DNA of 64,000 nucleotides from Catellatospora paridis (GTDB lineage Bacteria > Actinomycetota > Actinomycetes > Mycobacteriales > Micromonosporaceae), in NCBI RefSeq assembly GCF_009720365.1, contig NZ_ML769316.1, forward strand, positions 400,228-464,227, in the 5' to 3' direction. Positions 42,237-50,282 of this stretch are shown here, one piece after another; position 1 is the stretch's first letter; each line of letters begins with the position of its first letter. The position numbers and the translations under genes were made by a program. The notes beneath the pieces are model-generated. The model did not search any database. It worked only from the letters and a program-made list of their open reading frames with translations, and was not told where the DNA came from.

Positions 42237-43633
42237 GCGAACGCCTCCATCACCACGATCGTCTTCTGCCGGGTCAGGTCGAGCGCGGTCTCGTGCAGGC
42301 CCTCGCGGTAGCCGCCGGTGTCCTTGGTGCCGCCGAACGGCAGGTTCTCGGCCCGCAGCGCGGTCGAGCCGTTGATGATGACGCCGCCGACGTCGAGCTG
42401 CCGGGCGATGGTGAACGCGCGGGAGACGTCGCGGGTGAACACGGCCGCGTGCAGCCCGTACGGGGACGCGTTGGCCATCGCGACAGCCTGCGCGGGGTCA
42501 GCGAACCGGGCCACCGGCGCCACCGGCCCGAAGATCTCCTCGGCGAACGCCGGGCTGCTCGTGGGCACGTCGACGAGCACGGCCGGCTCGACGAACGCGC
42601 CGTCGCGGGTGCCACCGGCGAGCAGCCGCGCCCCGTCGGCAACGAGCTGGTCGACCGCCGCGGTGACCCGCGCCGCGGCCTGCTCGGCGATGAGCGGCCC
42701 GACGTCGGTCTCCTCGCTCAGCTGGTCGCCGACCACCAGCGCCGCGGTCTGGGCCAGCAGCGCGTCGACGAACGCGTCGTGCACACCGTCCTGCACGTAC
42801 ACCCGCTTGACCGCGCAGCAGATCTGGCCGTTGCCGCGGGCCAGCCGGCCCAGCACCACCGCCTGCGCGGCGGCCTGCACGTCGGCGTCGTCGCAGACGA
42901 TCAGCGCGTCGTTGCCGCCGAGCTCCAGCAGGACCTTCTTGAGGGTCTGCGCGCCGAGCCGGGCGATCTCCCGGCCCGCGGCGGTGCTGCCGGTGAGGGT
43001 CACCGCGGCCACCCCGGGATGCTCGGCGAGGGTCCGCGACACCTGCGCGTCGCCGGTGACCAGCTGATGCCCGTACTGCGGAATGCCTGCCCGCTGGACG
43101 AGTTCGGCGATGCGCACGAGGGCGAGCGGGCAGCGCGCGGGGGGCTGGACGACGACGGCGTTGCCGGCGGCGATCGCGGCGGCGGCCTTGTGGGCGTACA
43201 GCTCCACGGGGTAGTTGAAGGGCACCAGCGCGGCGACCACGCCCAGCGGTTCGCGGATCGTCACGGCGAGGTGGCGTTCCAGACCGGGCACCGCGTCCAG
43301 CGGGATCTGGCGGCCGAACAGTCGGGTGGCCTCGGCCGCGCTCCCCCGGAAGATCCGGATGGCGGCGTCCACCTCGCCGCGGGTCTGCAGGATCGGCTTG
43401 CCGTTCTCGGCGGCCAGCAGGACGGCCAGGTCGTCGCGTTCGGCCTCGATCAGGTCCGCGATCCGCTGCAGCAGTGCCGCCCGGTCGTGGGCCGCCAGTG
43501 CGGCCATCGCGCGCTGGCCCTGCTGGGCCAGGTCGACGACGGCGGCGACCCGCTCGGGCGTCATGGCCTCGATCTGGCCGAGCGGTTCGGCGGTGCCGGG
43601 ATTGCGGACATGCAGAAGGGCAGCGTCGGGCAC
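42233..43633 (-). CDS. Aldehyde dehydrogenase, NAD(P)-dependent
   Basis: This 466-residue ALDH-superfamily enzyme has the NAD-binding region TLTGSTAAGREIARLGAQTL, the general base Glu in LELGGNDALIV and the catalytic Cys in GNGQICCAVKRVYV. A later EEIFGPVAPVARF motif is conserved. I chose GTG 43633 (MPDAALLHVRNPGTAE) because GAGGAG lies six bases upstream. It heads the operon with the ribose-type importer. A role in oxidising a sugar-derived aldehyde such as lactaldehyde or glycolaldehyde is plausible but inferred. Confidence 0.9.
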   Translation of the reverse strand: MPDAALLHVRNPGTAEPLGQIEAMTPERVAAVVDLAQQGQRAMAALAAHDRAALLQRIADLIEAERDDLAVLLAAENGKPILQTRGEVDAAIRIFRGSAAEATRLFGRQIPLDAVPGLERHLAVTIREPLGVVAALVPFNYPVELYAHKAAAAIAAGNAVVVQPPARCPLALVRIAELVQRAGIPQYGHQLVTGDAQVSRTLAEHPGVAAVTLTGSTAAGREIARLGAQTLKKVLLELGGNDALIVCDDADVQAAAQAVVLGRLARGNGQICCAVKRVYVQDGVHDAFVDALLAQTAALVVGDQLSEETDVGPLIAEQAAARVTAAVDQLVADGARLLAGGTRDGAFVEPAVLVDVPTSSPAFAEEIFGPVAPVARFADPAQAVAMANASPYGLHAAVFTRDVSRAFTIARQLDVGGVIINGSTALRAENLPFGGTKDTGGYREGLHETALDLTRQKTIVVMEAFA

Positions 43634-43726
43634 GGGAACTCCTCGGGATTCACCGGAAGGCCGACCGCGCCGACGGTCGTGACAAACTCGCATAATTCGG
43701 AGCAAGTGCATGCAAGTCACTACGAT

Positions 43727-43755
43727 CAATGTACCCGAATCCTATAGGATGTCAA
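43727..43755 (-). promoter_or_regulatory. Promoter with perfect 12-bp palindrome (GntR-like operator)
   Basis: On the minus strand TTGACA (43755-43750) forms a consensus -35. It overlaps ATCCTATAGGAT (43739-43750), a perfect palindrome. A weak -10 (ACATTG) follows at 17 bases. The site is about 95-120 bp upstream of the aldehyde dehydrogenase start. Short AT-centred palindromes like this are typical of FCD-type GntR regulators; no such gene lies in the window. Confidence 0.55.
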
Positions 43756-43806
43756 CGCCTGGTTTCCGGGACGTCCCCAGGCCGTCACCGGCCGCACCGG
43801 GGCGGG

Positions 43807-44718
43807 TCAACGCCGGTCGAAACGGCGCAACTGATCGCGCAGCATGCGGGCGACCTGCGCCATCAGCGCCTCAGCCTCGGGCTGGACCGCCGCCGCCACC
43901 TGCGACTCGGTGAGCGCGGCGACCGCGAATGCCTGCCCGTCGGCGTGCTCGACCACACCGATCTCGTGGCGCAGGTTCAGCAGGGTGCCGGTCTTGGACG
44001 ACCACAGCGAGGCATCCGAGCTGAAATCCGGGGCCAGCCGGTGGCGCATCACCGTGGCGCCCATCAGCTCCCGCACCCGCGCCGCCACCGCCGGCTCGAC
44101 AACCGACGGCCGCCACAGCGCCTGCAACAGATCCACGAACGCCCGCGCCGAACCCGTGTTGGCCCGCGCGATGTCCAGCTGCGCCACCACATGCCCGCCC
44201 GTCGGCGTCGCGCCCGCGATGGCCAGCGAATGCGCGACGTGCAGGTCAGCGGGGTCCAGCAGTTCGGCGGGAGTGCTGGCCAACTCACGCATCAGGAATC
44301 GGACGCTGATGCCGCCCACGCCGAGCCGCCTCAGCTCCGCAGTCACCTGGTCGGGCGGCGTCAGCTGCAGCAGCGCGTCGGCGGCGGTGCTGTCGCTGAC
44401 GGCGACGGCCAGGTAGGCCAGATCCTCGACCGCGATCGTCGCCGGGTGCCGGAACCTGCTCAACCCGGTGGGACCCGGCGTGCTCACCCGGCCCGGCTCG
44501 ACCGTGACCGGCGCCGCCGCGTCGAGCTCGCCCCGGGCGGCCCGTTCCAGGGTCGCGACCGCGAGCGGGACCTTCACCAGCGACGCGACCGGCCACACCA
44601 GGTCCGCCTCGATGCCCAGCTCCGCACCGGAGTCCAGGTCGCGCACCAGGAATGAGCCCCGAAGCCCGCCGTCACGCAGGACTTCGCGGGCCTCGGCCAC
44701 GACTGCCGCATCGTTCAC
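43807..44718 (-). CDS. Class A beta-lactamase-like serine hydrolase
   Basis: This 303-residue serine hydrolase of the beta-lactamase fold has SxxK at Ser46-Lys49 (ASLVKV) and KTG at 242-244 (SSKTGTL). At the second motif it has SDS (108-110) where true class A enzymes have SDN. There is no signal peptide, so it appears cytoplasmic, unlike resistance enzymes. It is coupled (GTGA) to the LysR gene upstream. It may act on a soluble amide or ester rather than cell-wall antibiotics, which is inference. Confidence 0.82.
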   Translation of the reverse strand: MNDAAVVAEAREVLRDGGLRGSFLVRDLDSGAELGIEADLVWPVASLVKVPLAVATLERAARGELDAAAPVTVEPGRVSTPGPTGLSRFRHPATIAVEDLAYLAVAVSDSTAADALLQLTPPDQVTAELRRLGVGGISVRFLMRELASTPAELLDPADLHVAHSLAIAGATPTGGHVVAQLDIARANTGSARAFVDLLQALWRPSVVEPAVAARVRELMGATVMRHRLAPDFSSDASLWSSKTGTLLNLRHEIGVVEHADGQAFAVAALTESQVAAAVQPEAEALMAQVARMLRDQLRRFDRR

Positions 44719-45608
44719 GGCCGCCGCCGCCTCTCGTCGCCCACACCCAGGCAACGACCGATCTCGGCCGACAGCAGCTGCCCCACCTCGGTCGCGTCGT
44801 CCCGCGTACCGGCCGCCATGTCGTACCCGCGACGCAGGTCCAGCTCGCCGACGGGTCGCCAGTGCAGGCCCAGCTCGCCGGCCTGCGCCCGCGAGCACGC
44901 CAGCAGGTCGTCGGACGTCAACGTCGCCGCTACCGCGGCGACCAGCGATGGCGCGGTGACCACCTGCGAGGGCTGCAGGCCGACCGCCGCGCCCAGCCGC
45001 GCCAGCTCGTCGCCCACGTGTGCCACATCGTCCTCCGGCTGCACCCAGATCCTGCGCCGCCGCGCGTTTCGCGCCGCCCGGCCCGCCCGCAGCGTCTCGA
45101 CGTGGACGGCCGTCCGTCCGGGATCGGCGACCGCGGCCAACCCCACCGGCACCTGCCAGGCGGCCCCGTCGGCCGGTGCGGCCACGATCGCGGCCCCGAC
45201 CTGCAGCGCCCGCACCAGCTCCGCCCGCTCGACCGGCCCGGCGGGAGTCAGGTCCAGGTGCACCTGCTCGTCCCGGCCCGCGGCCACCAGGCGGGCGAGC
45301 ACGAGCGTGCCGCAAACGGCCGGGACGGCCAGCCGCACCGGGCGCAGCCGCGCCCGCGCCGCGTCCTGGGTCATCGCGTCAGCCAGGTCGGCCAGCCGCC
45401 TGGCCCACGGCAGCATGTCCCGCCCGAACGGGGTGAGCCGGACCGTGCGCGAAGACCGCTCGAACAGCCGCCCGCCCAGGTGCTCCTCCAGCGCCGCGAC
45501 CCGTCTGCTGGCCACCGACTGCGGGATCCGCGCCACCGCCGCGCCCGCGGTGAAGCTGCCCTGACCGGACACGGCCAGAAACGCCTGGCACGCCGCCACC
45601 ACATCCAC
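44715..45608 (-). CDS. LysR-family transcriptional regulator
   Basis: This 297-residue regulator has an N-terminal winged helix ([40 protein letters not shown]) and a co-inducer-binding domain starting about residue 90. It is divergent from the class A beta-lactamase gene with a perfect operator between them. This is the AmpR/BlaA-type arrangement known for Streptomyces beta-lactamases. It is co-translated with the downstream serine hydrolase, as in the blaA-blaB layout described in Streptomyces cacaoi. Autoregulation and activation of the lactamase are inferred. Confidence 0.9.
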   Translation of the reverse strand: MDVVAACQAFLAVSGQGSFTAGAAVARIPQSVASRRVAALEEHLGGRLFERSSRTVRLTPFGRDMLPWARRLADLADAMTQDAARARLRPVRLAVPAVCGTLVLARLVAAGRDEQVHLDLTPAGPVERAELVRALQVGAAIVAAPADGAAWQVPVGLAAVADPGRTAVHVETLRAGRAARNARRRRIWVQPEDDVAHVGDELARLGAAVGLQPSQVVTAPSLVAAVAATLTSDDLLACSRAQAGELGLHWRPVGELDLRRGYDMAAGTRDDATEVGQLLSAEIGRCLGVGDERRRRP

Positions 45609-45616
45609 CTCGCGAT

Positions 45617-45637
45617 TCTATGCTCGAACAGCATAGA
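45617..45637. promoter_or_regulatory. LysR operator (T-N11-A type)
   Basis: TCTATGCT-CGAAC-AGCATAGA is a 21-bp perfect inverted repeat with 8-bp arms. It contains a T-N11-A core and lies nine bases upstream of the LysR start and 82 bases upstream of the beta-lactamase start. It is the expected binding site for the divergent LysR protein. Confidence 0.8.
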
Positions 45638-45718
45638 TCCGCCTGTTTCTGTCTTTGCTTGCATTCATCAGCCGATGGGATGCTCGCGGCCCGGACACGA
45701 TACGAGGAAAGGCAAGAG

Positions 45719-46612
45719 ATGATCAACTCTGTGCGGCGGGCCGCTGCGGCCGCCACGCTCACCGGCCTGCTCCTCAGCGGCTGTTCCAGCCATCCCGCCG
45801 AAGTGCCACCATCACCTGCAGCACAGACCTCGGCCACCGCCGCTTTCGCGGACCTCGAGACCCGGTTCGACGCCCGGCTGGGCGTGTACGCCGTGGACAC
45901 CGGCACCGGCCGTTTCGTCGAGCACCGCGCCGACGAGCGCTTCGCCTACGCCTCCACCTACAAGGCCCTGGCCGCCGCCGCGGTCCTGGATGCCACGACC
46001 GCCGAGGAACTCGACCGCATCGTCCGCTACACCGCCGCCGACCTGGTCACCTACTCGCCGGTCACCGAGAAGAACGTCCAGACGGGAATGACCCTGCGCG
46101 CACTGGCCGATGCCGCCGTGCGCTACAGCGACAACACCGCCGGCAACCTGCTGCTGGACCACCTGGGCGGCCCCGACGGCTTCGAGCGGGCGCTACGCGA
46201 CATCGGCGACCAGACCACCGACGCCGCCCGCCACGAGACCGAACTCAACGAGGCCACCCCGGGCGACAACCGCGACACCAGCACCCCGCGTGTCCTGGCC
46301 ACCGACCTGCGGGCGTACGCCCTGGGCGGCGATCTCGCCGACGACGACCGCACCGTGCTGACCGACTGGCTGCGTGGCAACACCACCGGCGCCAAGCTCA
46401 TCCGCGCCGGCGTCCCCGCCGGTTGGCAGGTGGGCGACAAGACCGGAGCAGGCAGTTACGGCACCCGCAACGACATCGCCGTCGTCTGGCCCACCGACGG
46501 CGCCCCGATCGTGCTGGCCGTCCTGTCCAGCCGCAGCCAGCAGGACGCGAAGTACGACGACGCGCTGATCGCCCAGGCCGCGGCTGCCGCGATCGGGGCG
46601 CTTCGCCCTTGA
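45719..46612 (+). CDS. Class A beta-lactamase, lipoprotein form
   Basis: This 297-residue class A beta-lactamase hydrolyses penicillin-type antibiotics outside the membrane. All motifs are present: STYK (nucleophile Ser79, Lys82), SDN (137-139), ExELN (Glu173, equivalent to Glu166) and KTG (241-243). The signal peptide ends in lipobox LLSGC (Cys22), so the enzyme is membrane-anchored. ATG 45719 has GGAAAGG upstream and gives a proper signal peptide; an upstream in-frame start does not. It is probably induced through the divergent LysR regulator. Confidence 0.95.
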   Translation: MINSVRRAAAAATLTGLLLSGCSSHPAEVPPSPAAQTSATAAFADLETRFDARLGVYAVDTGTGRFVEHRADERFAYASTYKALAAAAVLDATTAEELDRIVRYTAADLVTYSPVTEKNVQTGMTLRALADAAVRYSDNTAGNLLLDHLGGPDGFERALRDIGDQTTDAARHETELNEATPGDNRDTSTPRVLATDLRAYALGGDLADDDRTVLTDWLRGNTTGAKLIRAGVPAGWQVGDKTGAGSYGTRNDIAVVWPTDGAPIVLAVLSSRSQQDAKYDDALIAQAAAAAIGALRP

Positions 46613-46763
46613 GCGGTGGTGAGACCACCGGGGCCGGGCGCTGTACGGTGCCCTGCCCCGTCCCACCGTTGTCCAGCGCACATACGCGGTCGACGAGTTC
46701 CCCGATCGCCCGGCGGCCGGGACGTCGAGAGGATGGTCCACTGTTCCCCGTTAGCCTCACGCC

Positions 46764-47399
46764 ATGGAGCTGGAGGCTGGGGCGATCTTGGCGGGACTGC
46801 CTGACCCTGTCGACATCGGTCGGCGGGTCACCCGTGGAGGCCGGCTGGTCATTCGCCTCGATGAAGCCAGGGACATGCCGGCTGCCACGGCCGCTGCGCA
46901 GGCCCTGCGGGTTGCGCTCCAGCCCGATGTGCATGTCATTGCCTCGCCGGGGACAACGGGCCGGGGACCGACCCTCACTGTGCTCCGGCTCGTCACCGAG
47001 GCAGAGGCGGCGGCCCTGCGTCCGGCCCTTGACCACCTTGTCGCCGAATTCCGGCAAACGGCCGGCGCGCTCGTCGCCCAACTGCGGGCTGAGTCGCAAA
47101 TGGGTGACGTCGACGAGTGCTGCCCGGAGACTGTCCTGGTTCGGGATGTGATCTGGCACCTGGACCCGCACGGGGAACACTGCCGGTTCGAAAACCCCGC
47201 GAGCGGCGAGGTCGTCGAGGCCGACATCAATGCTCCGGACACGGTCGATCCGTACTTTCTCCTGCTGTATGCCAAGACTTCCGGCCGCCATGGTGCGGTC
47301 CTCGATGCGTGCGTCGAGGGCTTCCACGACATGTGCCGTCTACTCGACCTCGCTGGCTCCCAGGGTGATGGCGCGTCGCATCAGTTGCTCCCTTGGTAG
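46764..47399 (+). CDS. Hypothetical protein with chimeric 3' end
   Basis: This 211-residue frame begins MELEAGAILAGLPDPVD. Residues 1-197 look like a normal soluble protein ending in a conserved-looking helix (DACVEGFHDMCRLLDLA). Residues 198-211 (GSQGDGASHQLLPW) are encoded entirely by the 183-bp segment duplicated from 52695-52877. There the same strand is antisense to the GH16 signal peptide. The native C-terminus has therefore been replaced, and the gene may be inactive. Family not recognised. Confidence 0.6.
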   Translation: MELEAGAILAGLPDPVDIGRRVTRGGRLVIRLDEARDMPAATAAAQALRVALQPDVHVIASPGTTGRGPTLTVLRLVTEAEAAALRPALDHLVAEFRQTAGALVAQLRAESQMGDVDECCPETVLVRDVIWHLDPHGEHCRFENPASGEVVEADINAPDTVDPYFLLLYAKTSGRHGAVLDACVEGFHDMCRLLDLAGSQGDGASHQLLPW

Positions 47400-47537
47400 A
47401 GGCGGTTGTCGGTGAGGTCGGCAGAACGTCCGGCCATCCTGCGTGCCGTCGGTTCGTCGACGGTGATGCCGAGGCCGGGTGCGGTGGGCACGGTGCGGGT
47501 CATCGGCCCGTCCGGCCCGGGCAGGGGTGAGTCGAGG
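47355..47537. repeat. 183-bp direct repeat, copy A (remnant of GH16/enolase junction)
   Basis: This segment matches 52695-52877 with four mismatches and no gaps, in the same orientation, 5,340 bp apart. In the other copy it holds the first codons of the GH16 gene and the last 52 codons of the enolase-family gene. Here both are only fragments. The left edge falls inside the 46764 gene. Confidence 0.9.
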
Positions 47538-47798
47538 CTGGTACGACATCGTCAGCACGGGGCAGCGGCAGCCGATCCCGCTGGCCAAGCCCGAGCGGCG
47601 CCTGCCGGAAACCGGCGGAACGCATCGCGGTCACCTGGCAATGAAGATGCTCGAGCCGACGTGGGTTGACGGCCATCCGGAGAGCGCTCCCTGGCGGCGC
47701 GTCGGCTAAGAGCCCGCGGCTGGGAAGCCTCTCCATCCCGCGTCTGATTTGCGGAGAAAGCGATCTTTGGCAAGCGCACTTCCATCGATTTTGACCTA
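47538..47798 (+). other. Intergenic remnant after repeat copy A
   Basis: The frame running to a stop at 47707-47709 reads WYDIVSTGQRQPIPLAKPER and ends DGHPESAPWRRVG. It looks protein-like but has no start of its own outside the duplicated repeat, so it may be the 3' end of a lost gene. From 47710 to 47798 I see no coding content. Confidence 0.35.
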
Positions 47799-47850
47799 TT
47801 GACACCGGTCGTCGAGGGGTTCAATATGCAGAGACAGAGAGCGCTCTCTG
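47799..47850 (+). promoter_or_regulatory. Strong promoter overlapped by LacI-type operator
   Basis: TTGACA (47799-47804), a 17-base spacer and CAATAT (47822-47827) form a near-consensus sigma-70-like promoter. CAGAGAGCGCTCTCTG (47835-47850) is a perfect 16-bp palindrome over the expected start point. The GAGCGCTC core is the classic LacI-family operator core of actinobacterial sugar regulons. It lies about 90 bp upstream of the F5/8C-DUF1996 gene. Confidence 0.75.
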
Positions 47851-47941
47851 GCAAGATCATCACCCCGCGAGCCCCCGCGGGGGGTCTTGTGCACCGGTGG
47901 AACCCCGCCGCGACCGTCCCCGCAGAACCGGAGGATCCGTC

Positions 47942-49339
47942 ATGTCCAGTAGTGCCCTCACGGGCAGAATTCGGCCGCGCACCCTTGTGCTCGGTGTTGT
48001 CATCACCACGCTGATCGGCGCGTTGCTCACCAACCAGGCGCTGCGCGCCTCCGCCGCCGAGACCCCGCTTTCACAGGGGCGCCCGGCGACGGCGTCGTCG
48101 ACGGAGAACGGCGGCACGCCCGCATCCGCCGCGGTCGACGGCAACCTGGGAACACGATGGGCGAGCGCGTTCAGCGACCCGCAGTGGCTCCAGGTCGACC
48201 TGGGTGCCACGGCCACCATCACCCGCGTGGTCATCACCTGGGAGACCGCCTACGCGCGCGATTTCACCATCCAGACGTCCGCCAACGGCTCCACCTGGAC
48301 GACGATCAACACCACGGTGAACGGCACCGGCGGCGTCCAGACGCTCAACGTCAGCGGCACCGGCCGATACGTGCGGCTGAACACCACCCGCCGCGCCACG
48401 CAGTACGGCGCGTCGGCATGGGAATTCCAGGTCTTCGGCACGGGCGGTGTCCAGCCCAGTCCCAGTCCCAGCGGGTCGTCCGGCACCGGCTGGGTCAGAA
48501 TGGACCAAGCCGCGTGGAACGCCCAGCTCGCCGCGTTCAACGCGATGACCATCAACCCGGCGCCCCCCAACGCCGTGCGGGTCCCCGAGTTCAACGCCTC
48601 ATGCGTCTACAGTCACTCCCTCAAGGACGACCCGATCATCTTCCCGGGTCTGCCCGGCGCGTCGCACATGCACAGCTTCTTCGGCAACCGTGGCGCGAAC
48701 GCGAACACCACCACCGGGTCGTTGCTCGGCAACACGGCGTCGAGCTGCGGGCCGGTGGGCGACCCCTCCGCGTACTGGATTCCCACCCTGTACGAGCGGG
48801 GCGTGCCGATCGAGCCGCGCGGCGTCACCGTGTACTACAGCTCGCGCCTGCCCGACCCGACCCAGACGGTGCCTTTCCCGCAGGGCTTCCGGATGATCGC
48901 CGGCGACGCCAAGAAGCAGGTGCCGACCCCTGCCGGTGCGCCCAACCAGTTCTGGTGCGCCGGCCCCGGCGGCGAGATCGGCCGCAGCGCCGACGGCAAC
49001 TGGCCCGTGTGCGCCCCGACCGCCAACCTCACCTACCAGCTGGTGTTCCAGGACTGCTGGGACGGCGTCCACCTGGACAGTCCGGACCACAAGTCGCACG
49101 TCTCCTACAACACCGTCAACGGCAGGTGCGCCGGCGCGTTCCCGGTCGCCATCCCGAACGTCTCCTTCGTCATCGATTACCCCACCCACGGCAGCGCCGA
49201 CGGGTACACGCTGTCCTCGGGCCTGGCCTCGTCCATCCACGGCGACTCGTTCCTCGTCTGGGACAACGCGGCCCTGGGTCACCGGGTGAAGGACTGCATC
49301 GTCCAGAAGGCCAAGTGCAACACCGCCGGTACGTTCTGA
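47942..49339 (+). CDS. Secreted F5/8 type C plus DUF1996 protein
   Basis: This 465-residue secreted protein has a signal anchor (TLVLGVVITTLIGALLTNQA) followed by an F5/8 type C carbohydrate-binding domain at about 40-165 (RPATASSTENGG, DPQWLQVDLGATATITRVVI). A Pro/Ser linker (PSPSPSGSSG) joins it to a DUF1996 domain at about 200-450 (FNASCVYSHSLKDDPI, GASHMHSFFGNRGAN). DUF1996 proteins are common in fungi and actinobacteria and are probably carbohydrate-active, with conserved His residues. The ATG has GGAGGA seven bases upstream. A LacI-type operator and a strong terminator define a single-gene unit. Confidence 0.9.
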   Translation: MSSSALTGRIRPRTLVLGVVITTLIGALLTNQALRASAAETPLSQGRPATASSTENGGTPASAAVDGNLGTRWASAFSDPQWLQVDLGATATITRVVITWETAYARDFTIQTSANGSTWTTINTTVNGTGGVQTLNVSGTGRYVRLNTTRRATQYGASAWEFQVFGTGGVQPSPSPSGSSGTGWVRMDQAAWNAQLAAFNAMTINPAPPNAVRVPEFNASCVYSHSLKDDPIIFPGLPGASHMHSFFGNRGANANTTTGSLLGNTASSCGPVGDPSAYWIPTLYERGVPIEPRGVTVYYSSRLPDPTQTVPFPQGFRMIAGDAKKQVPTPAGAPNQFWCAGPGGEIGRSADGNWPVCAPTANLTYQLVFQDCWDGVHLDSPDHKSHVSYNTVNGRCAGAFPVAIPNVSFVIDYPTHGSADGYTLSSGLASSIHGDSFLVWDNAALGHRVKDCIVQKAKCNTAGTF

Positions 49340-49362
49340 TCGGCTTCCCGACCACGGTATGA

Positions 49363-49397
49363 GGACGTGGCCCTGGCCGCACGCCAGGGCCACGTCC
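49363..49397 (+). terminator. Strong hairpin terminator
   Basis: GGACGTGGCCCTGGC and GCCAGGGCCACGTCC form a perfect 15-bp stem with a 5-base loop, followed by TTC. It begins 24 bases after the DUF1996 protein stop. Confidence 0.85.
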
Positions 49398-49647
49398 TTC
49401 GCCGTCGGGCTCATTCGGCCAGGTGGTCGTGGAGTCGCCGCATCACCTTCGGCAAGTCGGCGGTTGCCGAACCGAGCGGGCCGCCGCGCCGTCGCATCGC
49501 CTGCGCGGGCGGTCAGCCGTGTCGGCGCGGCTCGATGGCCCTACCCGGCCGGCTGAGGCGGCTGCCTACCGCATCCCCTACGCTGCGATAGATCGGCAGA
49601 CATCGAAGTCATGGCCATGGGGTCCATCAGACCGACAGGGGTGCCGA
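49398..49647. other. Intergenic region before the GNAT gene
   Basis: About 250 bases without a supported gene. It contains an 8-bp inverted repeat, TTCGGCAA (49448-49455) and TTGCCGAA (49464-49471), of unknown meaning. The GNAT promoter should lie in its right half; no clear -35/-10 pair is visible. Confidence 0.4.
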
Positions 49648-50271
49648 GTGCCCTTTCCGGTGACCATCGACGGTGGTGACATCGTCCTACGCGAGCTGTG
49701 CGAGCAGGACCTGCCCGCGCTGACACGGCTCTACACCGATCCCGACCTGACCCAGTTCATGGGATTCGACAAGCTGGCGACCGACCAGGTGCCCGAGGCG
49801 CTGAGAGCGCACCTGGCCGCGGCCCGCCGCACGCCCCGCACCCAGTACACCCTGGCCATCACCGTCGACGGGTCACCCGACCTGGTCGGGGTGGTCCGGC
49901 TGCTGGTGGAGGAGTACGGCCGCAACGCGATGCTCGGCGGCCTCATCGTGATCCCCGAGTCCCCGGGCGTGGGCCGGGGCGTGACCGCCTCCCGCCTGCT
50001 CATGGCATACGCGTTCGGCCCGCTCGCCCTGCATCGCATCTGGGGCGGCAGGCGCACCGACTACCTGCGCATGCACGAGCGGATGACCCGCCTGGGCCTG
50101 GTCCAGGAAGGGTTCATGCGGGAACTGTTCTACACCCACGGCGTCTGGCACGACGTGGTCAGCTACTCCGTCCTTGCCCACGAGTGGAAGCCGGACGGGC
50201 CCGAGGTGTCCATCATGGAGTCGACCGTCGGGGCGGCCCTGTCGGCCTCCGGCCCGGCCGGGCTTGCGTAG
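49648..50271 (+). CDS. GNAT-family N-acetyltransferase
   Basis: This 207-residue acetyl-CoA-dependent acetyltransferase of the RimJ-like type opens with TIDGGDIVLRELCEQDLPAL. The acetyl-CoA loop is degenerate (IPESPGVGRGVTASRLLMAY), and LHRIWGGRRTDYLRMHERMT corresponds to the RimJ-like helix after it. The start is GTG 49648 with AGGGG eight bases upstream. Eleven bases after its stop comes a ThiF-like gene, so the two probably act together. The acetyl acceptor is unknown. Confidence 0.85.
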   Translation: MPFPVTIDGGDIVLRELCEQDLPALTRLYTDPDLTQFMGFDKLATDQVPEALRAHLAAARRTPRTQYTLAITVDGSPDLVGVVRLLVEEYGRNAMLGGLIVIPESPGVGRGVTASRLLMAYAFGPLALHRIWGGRRTDYLRMHERMTRLGLVQEGFMRELFYTHGVWHDVVSYSVLAHEWKPDGPEVSIMESTVGAALSASGPAGLA

Positions 50272-50282
50272 AAGGAGGACAG

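Noticed and set aside
46614-46630. CGGTGGT-GAG-ACCACCG hairpin as terminator of the beta-lactamase gene
   Set aside because: It begins at the stop codon, has only a 7-bp stem and a 3-base loop, and no T-tract. It is possible but too weak to list.
47479-47709. A 76-residue plus-strand gene
   Set aside because: Its start lies inside the duplicated 183-bp repeat, so the frame is a fusion of antisense repeat and a leftover 3' end, not an intact gene.
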